From DATKKG01 sp964475215 (lineage in GTDB: Archaea > Thermoproteota > Nitrososphaeria > Conexivisphaerales > DTJL01), in assembly GCA_964475215.1 (NCBI GenBank), contig CAYYVT010000155.1, forward strand, positions 1 to 23,439: a stretch of 23,439 bases of DNA, written 5' to 3'. The translations under genes were made by a program, and so were the position numbers. The notes below the pieces were generated by a model that worked only from the letters and a program-made list of their open reading frames with translations, did not search any database and was not told the DNA's origin. Shown piece by piece: positions 15,181 to 22,111 of this stretch (the stretch's first letter is position 1; each line of letters opens with the position of its first letter).

Positions 15181-15674
15181 TTTTTGTCGGAGTGAGCCTG
15201 AAGAAGGCTCGATATAACCTTTCTCAACGAGGATAAAGAAAGGGCCGGGGGGCTGATGCGTGGGCACGACGAGGGTCTGCAAGGATTCCAGAAGCACCAG
15301 GGAGCAGGAATGCCTCCTAGAGCAACCGCCCGTTCAGGCGGAATGGGGCGAGGTCCCGGGATGTTGGACCATCGCACTGGATGAAAGTGCCGCCATCCTT
15401 CAGAGCTCTCTCGTTGATCAGCTGAGCCAACCCTTGAGGGCTTTACCGGCGACACCGCGAGGTTCCGATTCTATCTTCTACGTTTCGGTCCTTCGAGCAT
15501 CCCGAAGTAGGACTAAGCTTCATGGAGTGTTTAGGGCAGCAGTTGCCATGGCTAGCCGGCTACGAAGTACAAGTCGAGGCAAGGGTTAATAGTGCTAGAA
15601 GCCGGATGAAAGGGGTCCTTGAAGGGACAGCATCCCGGGCCGCGTCCTCCGCATCAGAAGGGAGCTTTCGGCCC
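15181..15674. other. Gap of about 490 bases, mostly without recognised content
   Basis: It contains the S25e promoter (TATA-like at 15211-15217, minus strand), a TATA-like GGGTTAAT at 15583-15590 for the membrane protein, and a 37-codon minus-strand open frame at 15317-15430. I looked for a tRNA, the conserved RNase P RNA blocks and SRP-like features and saw none. It could hold an unrecognised non-coding RNA. Confidence 0.5.
15317..15430 (-). CDS. Possible 37-residue small protein or gene remnant
   Basis: Starting at TTG 15430 the frame reads MAQLINERALKDGGTFIQCD, then a continuation ending in FRLNGRLL and a TAG stop. About three quarters of its third codon positions are G or C, as in the real genes nearby. 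The peptide has a believable helix-turn-strand pattern. No TATA box or Shine-Dalgarno site is obvious upstream. I do not recognise it; it may be a decayed fragment or chance. Confidence 0.2.
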   Translation of the reverse strand: MAQLINERALKDGGTFIQCDGPTSRDLAPFRLNGRLL

Positions 15675-16109
15675 ATGACCGCGGAGCCGAAGGTGCGACC
15701 CTTGGGCGTCCTCGCCCTTTCGATCCTCGATGCCCTCGAGGGAGCCTTTTTCGTGGCTCTGGGCGTATCCTTCGTAGCCTCTGCACAGACTTGGGCAGAC
15801 ACCATCGGCTCGGATCCCAGCCTGGCCAGCCTAGGTTCAGCCGAACTGATTTCTGGCATTCAGATCTCCGCTGCCTTCATAATGATCATCGGGGCCATGG
15901 TGGTGATCAACGCCTACGGTCTCTGGAAGGGCAAGAACTGGGGTTGGTGGATGGCCATGATCTTCGCACTTATGGGGGCGGCCTCCAGCCTCTTGGCGTT
16001 TCCGATCGGCCTCTTCAGCATGGCCGTGGAGGTGCTGATAATCTACTATCTAGCAAGGAGAAGCGTAAGGGATTACTTCCAGCCTGTGATAGAAACCGTG
16101 CCCGATTGA
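15675..16109 (+). CDS. Small four-helix membrane protein, uncharacterised
   Basis: Predicted integral membrane protein of 144 residues with four hydrophobic segments (about 9-34, 58-80, 88-108 and 110-130). It starts MTAEPKVRPLGVLALSILDA; a basic segment with Arg-Pro-Leu-Gly before the first helix is common in small archaeal membrane proteins of unknown function. The tight GKNWGWWMAM turn sits between helices two and three. ATG 15675 has GGAG 11 bases upstream; ATG 15606 and TTG/ATG codons further back are in frame, and a TATA-like element at 15583-15590 fits either start with a leader. The 3' end overlaps the convergent methyltransferase gene by 37 bases. No function can be assigned. Confidence 0.7.
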   Translation: MTAEPKVRPLGVLALSILDALEGAFFVALGVSFVASAQTWADTIGSDPSLASLGSAELISGIQISAAFIMIIGAMVVINAYGLWKGKNWGWWMAMIFALMGAASSLLAFPIGLFSMAVEVLIIYYLARRSVRDYFQPVIETVPD

Positions 16110-16816
16110 TCGCCCCTGATGGGCGACCGTGCGACGACCTGGAGGACGCCATCTAGCATGAGCTTCCTCTGATTCACACTGCCAAACACCCCTCTGAAGA
16201 GCGCCGCCATCTGGGAGTTTGTGGGCAACCGTCGGACCGTCAAGTAGATGTCCCTGTAGGGCCTGCCCTTGTGGCCCATCAGGGCGAACAGGAGGACCGG
16301 CGCAAGCAAACGCCAGTAGGCGCCGACTAGGGCGCGCTTGATTCGAGAGTCTGGGTTCCCTAGGTCGAGCACGACGGCAGAGCCCGTGGGCCGAAGCACT
16401 CTCCCGGCCTCCCTTACGGCCTGCCCCCTGTCCCTTGCATCCCTTAGAGTGAAGCCGGCGAAGTACCCCGTGAAGCATTCCTCCCTAAAGGGGAGCATTT
16501 CGTATACCCCTAGGACCATCATCGCCCCGTCCAAGTCCCTTTGGAGGGAGGCGTAGGCTAGCATCTCCGGTATAGGGTCAACCAGGACGGCCTCCAACGA
16601 AGGGTTCTGCGCCAGGGCCTCAACGCTCATGCTGCCTGGTCCGCTCCCTACGTCCACGAAGGCCCCCTCGGATGGGAGTCCCGCCTTGATGGCATCCCGC
16701 CTGAGCCTCCCGGTCCGACCAAAGGAGAGGATCCTGTTCCCTTTTTCGTAAATGGGAACGAGTACCTTCAGGTCCTCGAGTATCCTTTGCCAGTCTTCGC
16801 CCAGCCCCGACGACAA
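16073..16816 (-). CDS. Class I SAM-dependent methyltransferase (UbiE/MenG-like)
   Basis: Methyltransferase of 247 residues. Motif I is FVDVGSGPGSMSVEAL (SAM-binding loop), followed by the acidic VLVDPIPEML, a MLPFREECFTGYFAGFTLRD segment and REAGRVLRPTGSAVVLDLGN. The combination of FTLRDARDRGQAVREAGRVL with this C-terminal layout resembles quinone-ring methyltransferases of the UbiE/MenG group, but many archaeal members have other or unknown substrates. The hydrophobic stretch YWRLLAPVLLFALMGHKGRPY may mark a lipid-like substrate. TTG 16816 is six bases after the stop of nnrD, so the two are co-transcribed. The 3' end overlaps the convergent membrane-protein gene by 37 bases. Confidence 0.85.
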   Translation of the reverse strand: MSSGLGEDWQRILEDLKVLVPIYEKGNRILSFGRTGRLRRDAIKAGLPSEGAFVDVGSGPGSMSVEALAQNPSLEAVLVDPIPEMLAYASLQRDLDGAMMVLGVYEMLPFREECFTGYFAGFTLRDARDRGQAVREAGRVLRPTGSAVVLDLGNPDSRIKRALVGAYWRLLAPVLLFALMGHKGRPYRDIYLTVRRLPTNSQMAALFRGVFGSVNQRKLMLDGVLQVVARSPIRGDQSGTVSITGWK

Positions 16817-16822
16817 GAAGAA

Positions 16823-17692
16823 CTACAGGGGGTCCTCTCTGTCGAAGTCTTTAAGCGTGGTGGGGAGAAAGCGCACCAAGTCCGTCGCCGTGATGTGGTT
16901 TCCCATGAGCTTCTTGGCCGCCTGCCCTGCTCTTCCGTTCACAAAGGAAGCAGCGGCCGCGGCCGCCAGAGGGGCCATCTTTAGCGCCATCAGGCCAGCC
17001 ACAAGGCCGGCCAGGACGTCCCCGGTTCCTCCCACAGTCATGGCTGAGCATCCCGTTCGACTTACGTAGGTCGTGCTGCCGTCGGTCGATATGTCAGCAG
17101 GACCTTTGGCCAAGACCACCACCCCCATCTCCGCGGCGGCCTTCCTGACCATATCCGTCCTTGCGTCCAGCTCGGAGGGAAGCTGATCTCCTGTGAGCCT
17201 GTGGAACTCCCCAGCATGAGGTGTCAAGACAACCTCGCCTCCTTTGCAGGCGGTCACGACATCCCTCCTGAGCGCGTCGGCATCAAGAGTGAGCCTCACC
17301 TTCTTGGTGACTAGCTCGCTGCACAATAGCTTCACGCCGTCCGAGGGCTGCCATCCGAGGCCCGGCCCGATGACCGCCGAGTCGATTTCGGGAAGCCACT
17401 TTAGCAGGCGCCTGACGGAGCCCGTGGTAAGCTTCTGGTCAGCAAGGGGAAAGACGATGAAGTCCGACGAATACGACCTTACTGGGTCAGCGATGACCCG
17501 AGGAACGGCAAGGTACACCAGGTCCACCCCTGCCATGGTGGCCCCTTCAGCGGAATGTATCGGCGCGCCATGATAGAGCCAGCTGCCTCCAACTACGAGG
17601 ACCCTCCCGTTCTCGCCCTTCCTAGAGGTGGACTTCCTTGGGACAAAGAACGGGGCCAGTACCTCGGCCGTGGCCTCGATAGTTCCGGGCGT
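16823..17692 (-). CDS. nnrD: ADP/ATP-dependent NAD(P)H-hydrate dehydratase with non-canonical start
   Basis: Repairs damaged NAD(P)HX to NAD(P)H by nucleotide-dependent dehydration; ribokinase-like fold, cytoplasmic. About 289 residues. Visible motifs: GRVLVVGGSWLYHGAP (first strand, about 29-44), IGPGLG, TLDADALRRD, LTPHAGEFHRLTG, AKGPADIS and the catalytic loop AMTVGGTGDVLAG. The first ATG, 17536, would remove the conserved first strand. Back to the in-frame TAA at 17732-17734 there is no ATG, GTG or TTG. GGAGG at 17700-17704 is seven bases before an ACG (17690-17692), and a TATA-like element at 17730-17738 predicts a transcript start near 17707, so ACG is the best start candidate. The NnrE epimerase domain, often fused, is absent. 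A methyltransferase gene follows within six bases. Confidence 0.85.
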   Translation of the reverse strand, partial: TPGTIEATAEVLAPFFVPRKSTSRKGENGRVLVVGGSWLYHGAPIHSAEGATMAGVDLVYLAVPRVIADPVRSYSSDFIVFPLADQKLTTGSVRRLLKWLPEIDSAVIGPGLGWQPSDGVKLLCSELVTKKVRLTLDADALRRDVVTACKGGEVVLTPHAGEFHRLTGDQLPSELDARTDMVRKAAAEMGVVVLAKGPADISTDGSTTYVSRTGCSAMTVGGTGDVLAGLVAGLMALKMAPLAAAAAASFVNGRAGQAAKKLMGNHITATDLVRFLPTTLKDFDREDPL

Positions 17693-17699
17693 TGGCGAC

Positions 17700-17704
17700 C
17701 CTCC
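17700..17704 (-). promoter_or_regulatory. Shine-Dalgarno site before the presumed ACG start of nnrD
   Basis: The minus strand reads GGAGG, seven bases before ACG at 17692-17690. No standard start codon lies within reach of it in any frame, which makes its position informative. Confidence 0.5.
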
Positions 17705-17729
17705 CTGATAGAGGGATAGCTTCTCGACG

Positions 17730-17738
17730 AATTAAAAC
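17730..17738 (-). promoter_or_regulatory. TATA-like element for nnrD
   Basis: The minus strand reads GTTTTAATT. The predicted transcript start about 27 bases downstream (near 17707) leaves a leader of about 15 bases containing GGAGG. Confidence 0.5.
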
Positions 17739-17747
17739 TCTTGCGTC

Positions 17748-19112
17748 CTATGGAGCCTTGAGGACATCGACCTGGCTGGAGACGTCGCTCAGCCTAGTCC
17801 AAAGTGTCGAAGCTGCCTCCTGTGAAATCCGGGCCACCTCCTCTCGGTCCACCCTGACGGGCTTGCCCCCCTCCAAAAGCACCTCCCCACCGACGAATAC
17901 GGTGTCCACGTCTGACCCCGAGACGGAGTTGACAAGGTGACCGTACACGCTAAGGGGTGTGAGGGGCGTCGGCAGCTTCGGCCGGAGGACGACGATGTCG
18001 GCCTTCATCCCAGTCTTGAGAGCCCCCAAATCGCGGAGGCCATAGGCCTTAGCTGCATTCACTGTCGCCATCTCGAAAACGTCCAGGGGGCTCATCACTC
18101 GGGGATCCTCCCTGTGGAGCTTGTGCACCAGAAAAGCGGCCCTCATGTTTTCGAATCCGTCGAATATGTAGCCGTCGTTGCCCAGGCTCACGTTTATGCC
18201 CAGCTCTTTCATGGAGTCCACCGGCGACGTCCCCACGGCGTTGAGCATGTTGCTCATCGGGTTATGAGCGACGTTGGTCTCGGACTGCTTGAGGAGTCTT
18301 AGCTCGTCCGAGTTCACATGGACGGCGTGGGCCAGCACTACGTCTGGGCCAAGGAAGCCCAGCCGGTTGAGCCGCTCCACAGTGCGAAGCCCGTAGACCT
18401 CCATGTTGTGATAGAGATCTCCCCTGCCTTCGGAGGTGTGCATCGTAAGAGGAGCCTTGGCCTCGCGGGCCATGTCTGCTCCCTCCTCTATCAGCGAGTC
18501 GCTCACCGTGAAGGACGCGTGAAGGCTCACCATCCCCATGCAGCGTCCCTCCTTGGCTTTCCTGATGAAGCGCATATCCTCTTCGAGGCCTCGTTCTCCC
18601 TCCTCCCTGCTCCGCCTCTCCGTCGCCTCGAAGGCCAGGATCCCCCTGATCCCAACCCTGTCCACGCCCTTTTCGATCGAATCCAGGACCCCCTTGATGG
18701 TGTTGGGGCCGGAGAAGGTGTCGGCAAAGGTGGTGGTGCCGGTCCTGAGGAGCTCCATTGAGGACATCATGGCGCTGGCATAGGCGTCCTTCGAATCCAT
18801 CGCCTGGTCCATGGGCCACCATACGCGCTGGAGGTTTTCGGTGAAGTCGGTGGAGGGAGGAAGGTTGATTGAGGCGCCCCTGAGGAGGATGCCGTAGAGA
18901 TGCGTATGGGAGCATATCAGGCCTGGCATGATGATGCCTCCTCCCGCTGAAACGATGGCATCGGACGAGTGAGACTTCAACAGCGCAGCAGAATCTCCGA
19001 CGTCGATTATGCGGTCGCCCTCGATGACCACGGCTCCGTCCTCTATGATGTTCCTCTGGTCATCCATGGTGACGACAAGGCCATCCTTAACTATCGTGGT
19101 TCGTTTGACCAA
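17748..19112 (-). CDS. SsnA-like amidohydrolase
   Basis: Metal-dependent hydrolase of the amidohydrolase superfamily (TIM barrel), 454 residues. Metal ligands: HTH in ICSHTHLYG (His69, His71), His225 in LTMHTSEG, His262/His265 in VVLAHAVHVN and Asp313 in LGNDGY. The HTHLYG-x-LLRG block, the WW-x-MDQAMD segment and the LGNDGYIFDGFENMR end point to the SsnA group rather than classical cytosine or adenosylhomocysteine deaminases. SsnA's reaction is not firmly known; in bacteria it is linked to selenium- or purine-related operons, none of which is seen here. The start TTG 19112 lies about 40 bases after a TATA-like element at 19147-19156, just after the isomerase stop. A related deaminase (MtaD-like) is a possible alternative. 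Confidence 0.85.
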   Translation of the reverse strand: MVKRTTIVKDGLVVTMDDQRNIIEDGAVVIEGDRIIDVGDSAALLKSHSSDAIVSAGGGIIMPGLICSHTHLYGILLRGASINLPPSTDFTENLQRVWWPMDQAMDSKDAYASAMMSSMELLRTGTTTFADTFSGPNTIKGVLDSIEKGVDRVGIRGILAFEATERRSREEGERGLEEDMRFIRKAKEGRCMGMVSLHASFTVSDSLIEEGADMAREAKAPLTMHTSEGRGDLYHNMEVYGLRTVERLNRLGFLGPDVVLAHAVHVNSDELRLLKQSETNVAHNPMSNMLNAVGTSPVDSMKELGINVSLGNDGYIFDGFENMRAAFLVHKLHREDPRVMSPLDVFEMATVNAAKAYGLRDLGALKTGMKADIVVLRPKLPTPLTPLSVYGHLVNSVSGSDVDTVFVGGEVLLEGGKPVRVDREEVARISQEAASTLWTRLSDVSSQVDVLKAP

Positions 19113-19146
19113 GGTCCCATCGAACCCAGTCTCTCGCGGAGCTAGC

Positions 19147-19156
19147 CCCGTATAAT
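19147..19156 (-). promoter_or_regulatory. TATA-like element for the amidohydrolase gene
   Basis: The minus strand reads TTATTATACG, directly after the stop of the isomerase gene. It suggests the amidohydrolase has its own promoter and is not only part of the sugar-nucleotide cluster. Confidence 0.4.
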
Positions 19157-19160
19157 AACT

Positions 19161-20213
19161 CTAGCCGTATTCGGCCTTCAAATACTTCCTAAGGGTGGAG
19201 ACCTGGGAGAGTTTCTGCTTGAGCACCTCCTGGCTCTGAGTAACGCCAGGGTCGATGTGCCTCAGCAGGGCGGCGAAGACCGAGACCAAGTCTAGGTAGT
19301 AGAACGAATGGAGGAGATCCTGGACGCCATCCCTGTTGCCCGAGGAAATCTCCTCTGTCTTGAATCCCAGTGAGCGTACCAATTCTCCCACCAGTGAGAA
19401 CCTGTGGCCGATGACGTCATCGTCCATCCAGCTCCGAAGGAGGAGCAGGCGGGACCCATAGTCATGCTCCCAGCACGTGATGCCATCGTGCATGACGTCC
19501 ATGACGTCCGACAGGGTGCACTCCATCTTGGCGTTCTCGCTGAGGACGTTCTTGAACCTGGTGCCCGCAGACAGATTGAAAGGAGAATGATAGGCCGTGG
19601 CGTGCGACGCCCCCTGCAGCCAGTAGGCGGTTCGGGCGGGGGCGCTCCTCTCGGGGTCCGGAGCGCAGTAGGCCGCCGCCAAGCTGCCCAGGCCATCGAA
19701 GGCAGCACTCAGCTTCTTCTTGAGACCGAGCTCCTGATTCCATGCGTCGAGCACTCCTGAAAGCTCCGAGACGAAGACCGGGAAGGACGAACGGGCCGTT
19801 GCTCCTCCCTCAAGCTTGATGAATTGGGCCCCCATCTTGTCGGCCACTGACTTCAGGAGCCCGCCGGACGCGATCGCGACGCCCTTGGCGCCTCTCCTGA
19901 GGGCCTGATCGAAGACGTATGCCGTCTCCTCGGTACCTCCCGAAAGGCTCATGCCAACCACGAGGTCGGCCTTGCCCATGTCCGAAGGGAAGAGGTGGCT
20001 ACGAAGCACGTTGATGCGGACGCCCGAGGGTGCAAGGGCATCCCGAAGGAACTCGCCGGCGGCCGAAGAGGCCCCCATCCCGGCGACGAATACCCGTGTC
20101 CGATCTCTTCCGACCTCCACGGCGGGCAGGCCCTCGAGCGTCTTCAGGCCAATCTCCCTCCAGGCGCTGTAGTCCTTGAGGAGGCCCTTCCTATCGTATG
20201 AGACATCTATCAC
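19161..20213 (-). CDS. Bifunctional phosphoglucose/phosphomannose isomerase (SIS fold)
   Basis: Isomerises glucose-6-phosphate and mannose-6-phosphate with fructose-6-phosphate; cytoplasmic. About 350 residues. The SIS domain is clear: VFVAGMGASSAAGEFLRDAL, then VVGMSLSGGTEETAYVFDQA, and a second half with FKNVLSENAKMECTLSDVMD, the EEISSG stretch and a C-terminal VFAALLRHIDPGVTQSQEVL helix, as in archaeal PGI/PMI enzymes. GTG 20213 (MIDVSYDRKGLL) resembles the family start and has GGAG eight bases upstream; TTG 20231 adds six residues. A TATA-like CTTTAATAG at 20278-20286 overlaps the stop of the metallophosphoesterase upstream. It supplies hexose phosphates for the nucleotidyltransferase genes in the same cluster. 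Confidence 0.88.
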   Translation of the reverse strand: MIDVSYDRKGLLKDYSAWREIGLKTLEGLPAVEVGRDRTRVFVAGMGASSAAGEFLRDALAPSGVRINVLRSHLFPSDMGKADLVVGMSLSGGTEETAYVFDQALRRGAKGVAIASGGLLKSVADKMGAQFIKLEGGATARSSFPVFVSELSGVLDAWNQELGLKKKLSAAFDGLGSLAAAYCAPDPERSAPARTAYWLQGASHATAYHSPFNLSAGTRFKNVLSENAKMECTLSDVMDVMHDGITCWEHDYGSRLLLLRSWMDDDVIGHRFSLVGELVRSLGFKTEEISSGNRDGVQDLLHSFYYLDLVSVFAALLRHIDPGVTQSQEVLKQKLSQVSTLRKYLKAEYG

Positions 20214-20280
20214 GGATGTTTCTCCGGCCAACTTCGAAGTCTCTCCTGGGTTTCGGGTTCAACTGCCCGGCGGGTTTCTA

Positions 20281-20910
20281 TTAAAGAGTTCTCAATTCGA
20301 CGCCGACGTCCCCGTCGACCTTTACGATGGCGAAGTTACCTGCCGAGGCGGCGCCAGGGTTGCAGCAGGTGCATCCCTCCACCACTTCCACTGCCCTTGC
20401 GGTGTGGATGTGGCCGCACAGGAGCAGGCGAGGACGGGACTCCCTCACGTAGCGCATCACCGCCCTGCTCCCCAGGTGGCCGCCGTAGCCGGAGCTGTCC
20501 AAGGAGGTGCCAAAGGGGGGCGTGTGGGAAACCAATACGTCGACCTTCCCCAGCTTCTCCAGCCGAGCCCAGAGCTCGGAGTCAGGGTGCTCGTTCACGG
20601 TGTTAAAGGGGGTGGGCGAGGAACCCCCGAGCCCCCCGAAGGTGAGACCTCCAAAGGCCACCACCTTTCCGTCGACGTTCTGCACCATCCCGCTGGTGGA
20701 GAGCTCCGGACCCTCGTTATTCCCCGGGACGATGAAGGTAGGCACGGAAAGCTCGCCAAGTCGATCGAGGAAGCGACCAAGGAACTGTTCGTCGCCGTTG
20801 GTCGTCACGTCGCCAGACAGGACGATCAGATCAGCTCCCTTTCCGAACATGCCTACGCGGCCGAGTATCCTCTCAGACCTGTGCACATCGGTGAGGTGGA
20901 GGATTATCGT
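20281..20910 (-). CDS. Calcineurin-like metallophosphoesterase with non-canonical start
   Basis: Two-metal phosphoesterase of about 209 residues (substrate unknown). All family motifs are present: LHLTDVHRSE (Asp8, His10), IVLSGDVTTNG, VPGNNEG, LVSHTPPFGT and LLCGHIHTARA. The first standard start codon in frame, GTG 20886, encodes the Val inside the DVH motif, so starting there would delete the metal-binding Asp. Between this GTG and the in-frame TGA (20917-20919) that ends the previous gene there is no ATG, GTG or TTG. GAGGTGA, overlapping that TGA, is six bases before an ACG (20908-20910); starting there gives (M)IILHLTDVH, matching the normal family beginning. ATA 20905 or ATC 20902 are weaker options. 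It sits between the GlmU-like and isomerase genes. Confidence 0.82.
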   Translation of the reverse strand, partial: TIILHLTDVHRSERILGRVGMFGKGADLIVLSGDVTTNGDEQFLGRFLDRLGELSVPTFIVPGNNEGPELSTSGMVQNVDGKVVAFGGLTFGGLGGSSPTPFNTVNEHPDSELWARLEKLGKVDVLVSHTPPFGTSLDSSGYGGHLGSRAVMRYVRESRPRLLLCGHIHTARAVEVVEGCTCCNPGAASAGNFAIVKVDGDVGVELRTL

Positions 20911-20916
20911 TCCGCC

Positions 20917-20923
20917 TCACCTC
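20917..20923 (-). promoter_or_regulatory. Shine-Dalgarno site before the presumed ACG start of the metallophosphoesterase
   Basis: The minus strand reads GAGGTGA, a seven-base match to the complement of the archaeal 16S 3' end, six bases before ACG at 20910. It overlaps the stop codon of the GlmU-like gene, implying coupled translation. Confidence 0.55.
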
Positions 20924-22101
20924 GAGGGCCTCGGGCTGTGTTGATCCGTTCCCTCCTCATAGGCCATTCGAACGAGCTGTTCCTCGCCTCTTGACACCTT
21001 GAGGCCCCTCCTCGCCTTCATCCTCCGAAGTGAATCCAGGGCGGAGTCGAGGATCAGGCGCTTGTCCTCCCAGCCGAAGGAACGTCCATATATGGTGAAG
21101 GAAGGCACGTCCCTGTCAACGAGACCATGAACCTGCGACGCCATCCCCACCGTCTTCCCGGCGTAAATCGTGGCGTTTATTGAGACCTTGCACATGGAGG
21201 CCATAAAGGAGCCGAGCTTGATCAGCCCCGTGTCCACGCGTCCCGTGCTGGTCTCCATCCTGACGGATCCGTAGGTGTTCTTCAGGTCGCTCGTAACGGC
21301 GCCGGCGCCGATGTTCACCCACTCTCCCACATATGAATGGCCCAGGTAGCCGGCGTGGGTCTTGTTGGAATGGCCCTCAACGATGCTGTCTTCGACTTCT
21401 CCACCGATCCGACACCCATCCCCAATGAAGCAGTTGCCGTTTATCCTGGCAGAATGTATCACCGACCCCTTGCCGATAAGAGTGGGGCCTACGATTCTCG
21501 AAAACGCCTCAATCTTGGCGTCGTCGGCTATGAGCACGGGACCCTTGGAGGTGTCAAAGTACACGGGCTCCTCCACGTTCACGTGGCTGCCGTAGACCAC
21601 CCCGGTCCCCGTGAGCCCCGCCGAGAGGCTGGCGATGAACTCCCACGGACCCCTCAGCAAAAGGCCCTCCCCGTTCAGCTCCACGGCGCCTTCGGCCTTG
21701 AGCCTCTGGGCCATTCCCCGATCCGTAAGTTCCTGTATGCCCTTCGGAAGCCGGCCCAGCCTGGCTGCGGCCACTGCGCCATCGGAGACGACGAACTCAC
21801 CCGTCTTGAGTGCCTTCACCGTGGACACGACGCCCTCCTCAGGCCTGAGGCGGCTGTTGACCAGCAAGGCCTCCCCTTCGAACTCCGGTGGGTTTACTGC
21901 TACCTGCGACTCCGTCTCCCTGAGAAGCACTTCAAACCTCCTGGGGACATAGTAGGCAGAAATGCGCCCCAGCTCTCTCTTGATCCTGGATGCCAACGGA
22001 CGGTAAGAGTAAATCAGCTTGAATGTGGGTTGGGCGAGAGCTAGAGGTTGCATCGGGTTGGATTTGCCTTCCTCAAAGAGGACGACATCGGTCACGGCCA
22101 T
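20917..22101 (-). CDS. GlmU-like protein with NTP_transf_4 N-terminus and left-handed beta-helix
   Basis: Two-part protein of 394 residues. The N-terminal half (VVLFEEGKSNPMQPLALAQP, then a YSYRPLASRIKRELG stretch) matches the alternative GlmU-type sugar nucleotidyltransferase group known mainly from Bacteroidetes and lacks the usual GGxGTRL loop. The C-terminal half (about 180-350) is a hexapeptide-repeat beta-helix: VYFDTSKGPVLIADDAKI, VGPTLIGKGSVIHSARINGN, then AGYLGHSYVGEWVNIGAGAV and SDLKNTYGSVRM. It probably makes or modifies a nucleotide-activated amino sugar such as UDP-N-acetylglucosamine. ATG 22101 is ten bases after the stop of the nucleotidyltransferase gene. The N-terminal half may be inactive if the neighbouring gene supplies uridylyltransfer; this is inference. 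Confidence 0.82.
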   Translation of the reverse strand: MAVTDVVLFEEGKSNPMQPLALAQPTFKLIYSYRPLASRIKRELGRISAYYVPRRFEVLLRETESQVAVNPPEFEGEALLVNSRLRPEEGVVSTVKALKTGEFVVSDGAVAAARLGRLPKGIQELTDRGMAQRLKAEGAVELNGEGLLLRGPWEFIASLSAGLTGTGVVYGSHVNVEEPVYFDTSKGPVLIADDAKIEAFSRIVGPTLIGKGSVIHSARINGNCFIGDGCRIGGEVEDSIVEGHSNKTHAGYLGHSYVGEWVNIGAGAVTSDLKNTYGSVRMETSTGRVDTGLIKLGSFMASMCKVSINATIYAGKTVGMASQVHGLVDRDVPSFTIYGRSFGWEDKRLILDSALDSLRRMKARRGLKVSRGEEQLVRMAYEEGTDQHSPRPSR

Positions 22102-22111
22102 CCCCCCAGGG

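Noticed and set aside
15181..15297. N-terminal extension of S25e back to 15297
   Set aside because: The family starts at the GGTKKK stretch and the extension contains the TATA-like element.
20250..20276. GGGTTCAACT followed by a CCCGG stretch, resembling a tRNA T-arm
   Set aside because: The T-stem does not pair correctly around a seven-base loop and no acceptor, D or anticodon arms can be placed.
20884..20919. In-frame TGA between the GlmU-like gene and the metallophosphoesterase, suggesting readthrough or selenocysteine and a fused protein
   Set aside because: The Shine-Dalgarno match over the TGA and the complete family-type N-terminus right after it favour two separate proteins. I saw no support for a selenocysteine element.
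20176..20994. Open frame of 272 codons on the plus strand opposite the metallophosphoesterase and part of the isomerase
   Set aside because: It is antisense to genes with clear family motifs and its own translation shows no recognisable domain; long antisense frames are expected at this GC content.
21337..22044. Open frame of 235 codons on the plus strand opposite the GlmU-like gene
   Set aside because: It is a shadow of the hexapeptide-repeat gene, with no promoter, no Shine-Dalgarno site and no known motif.
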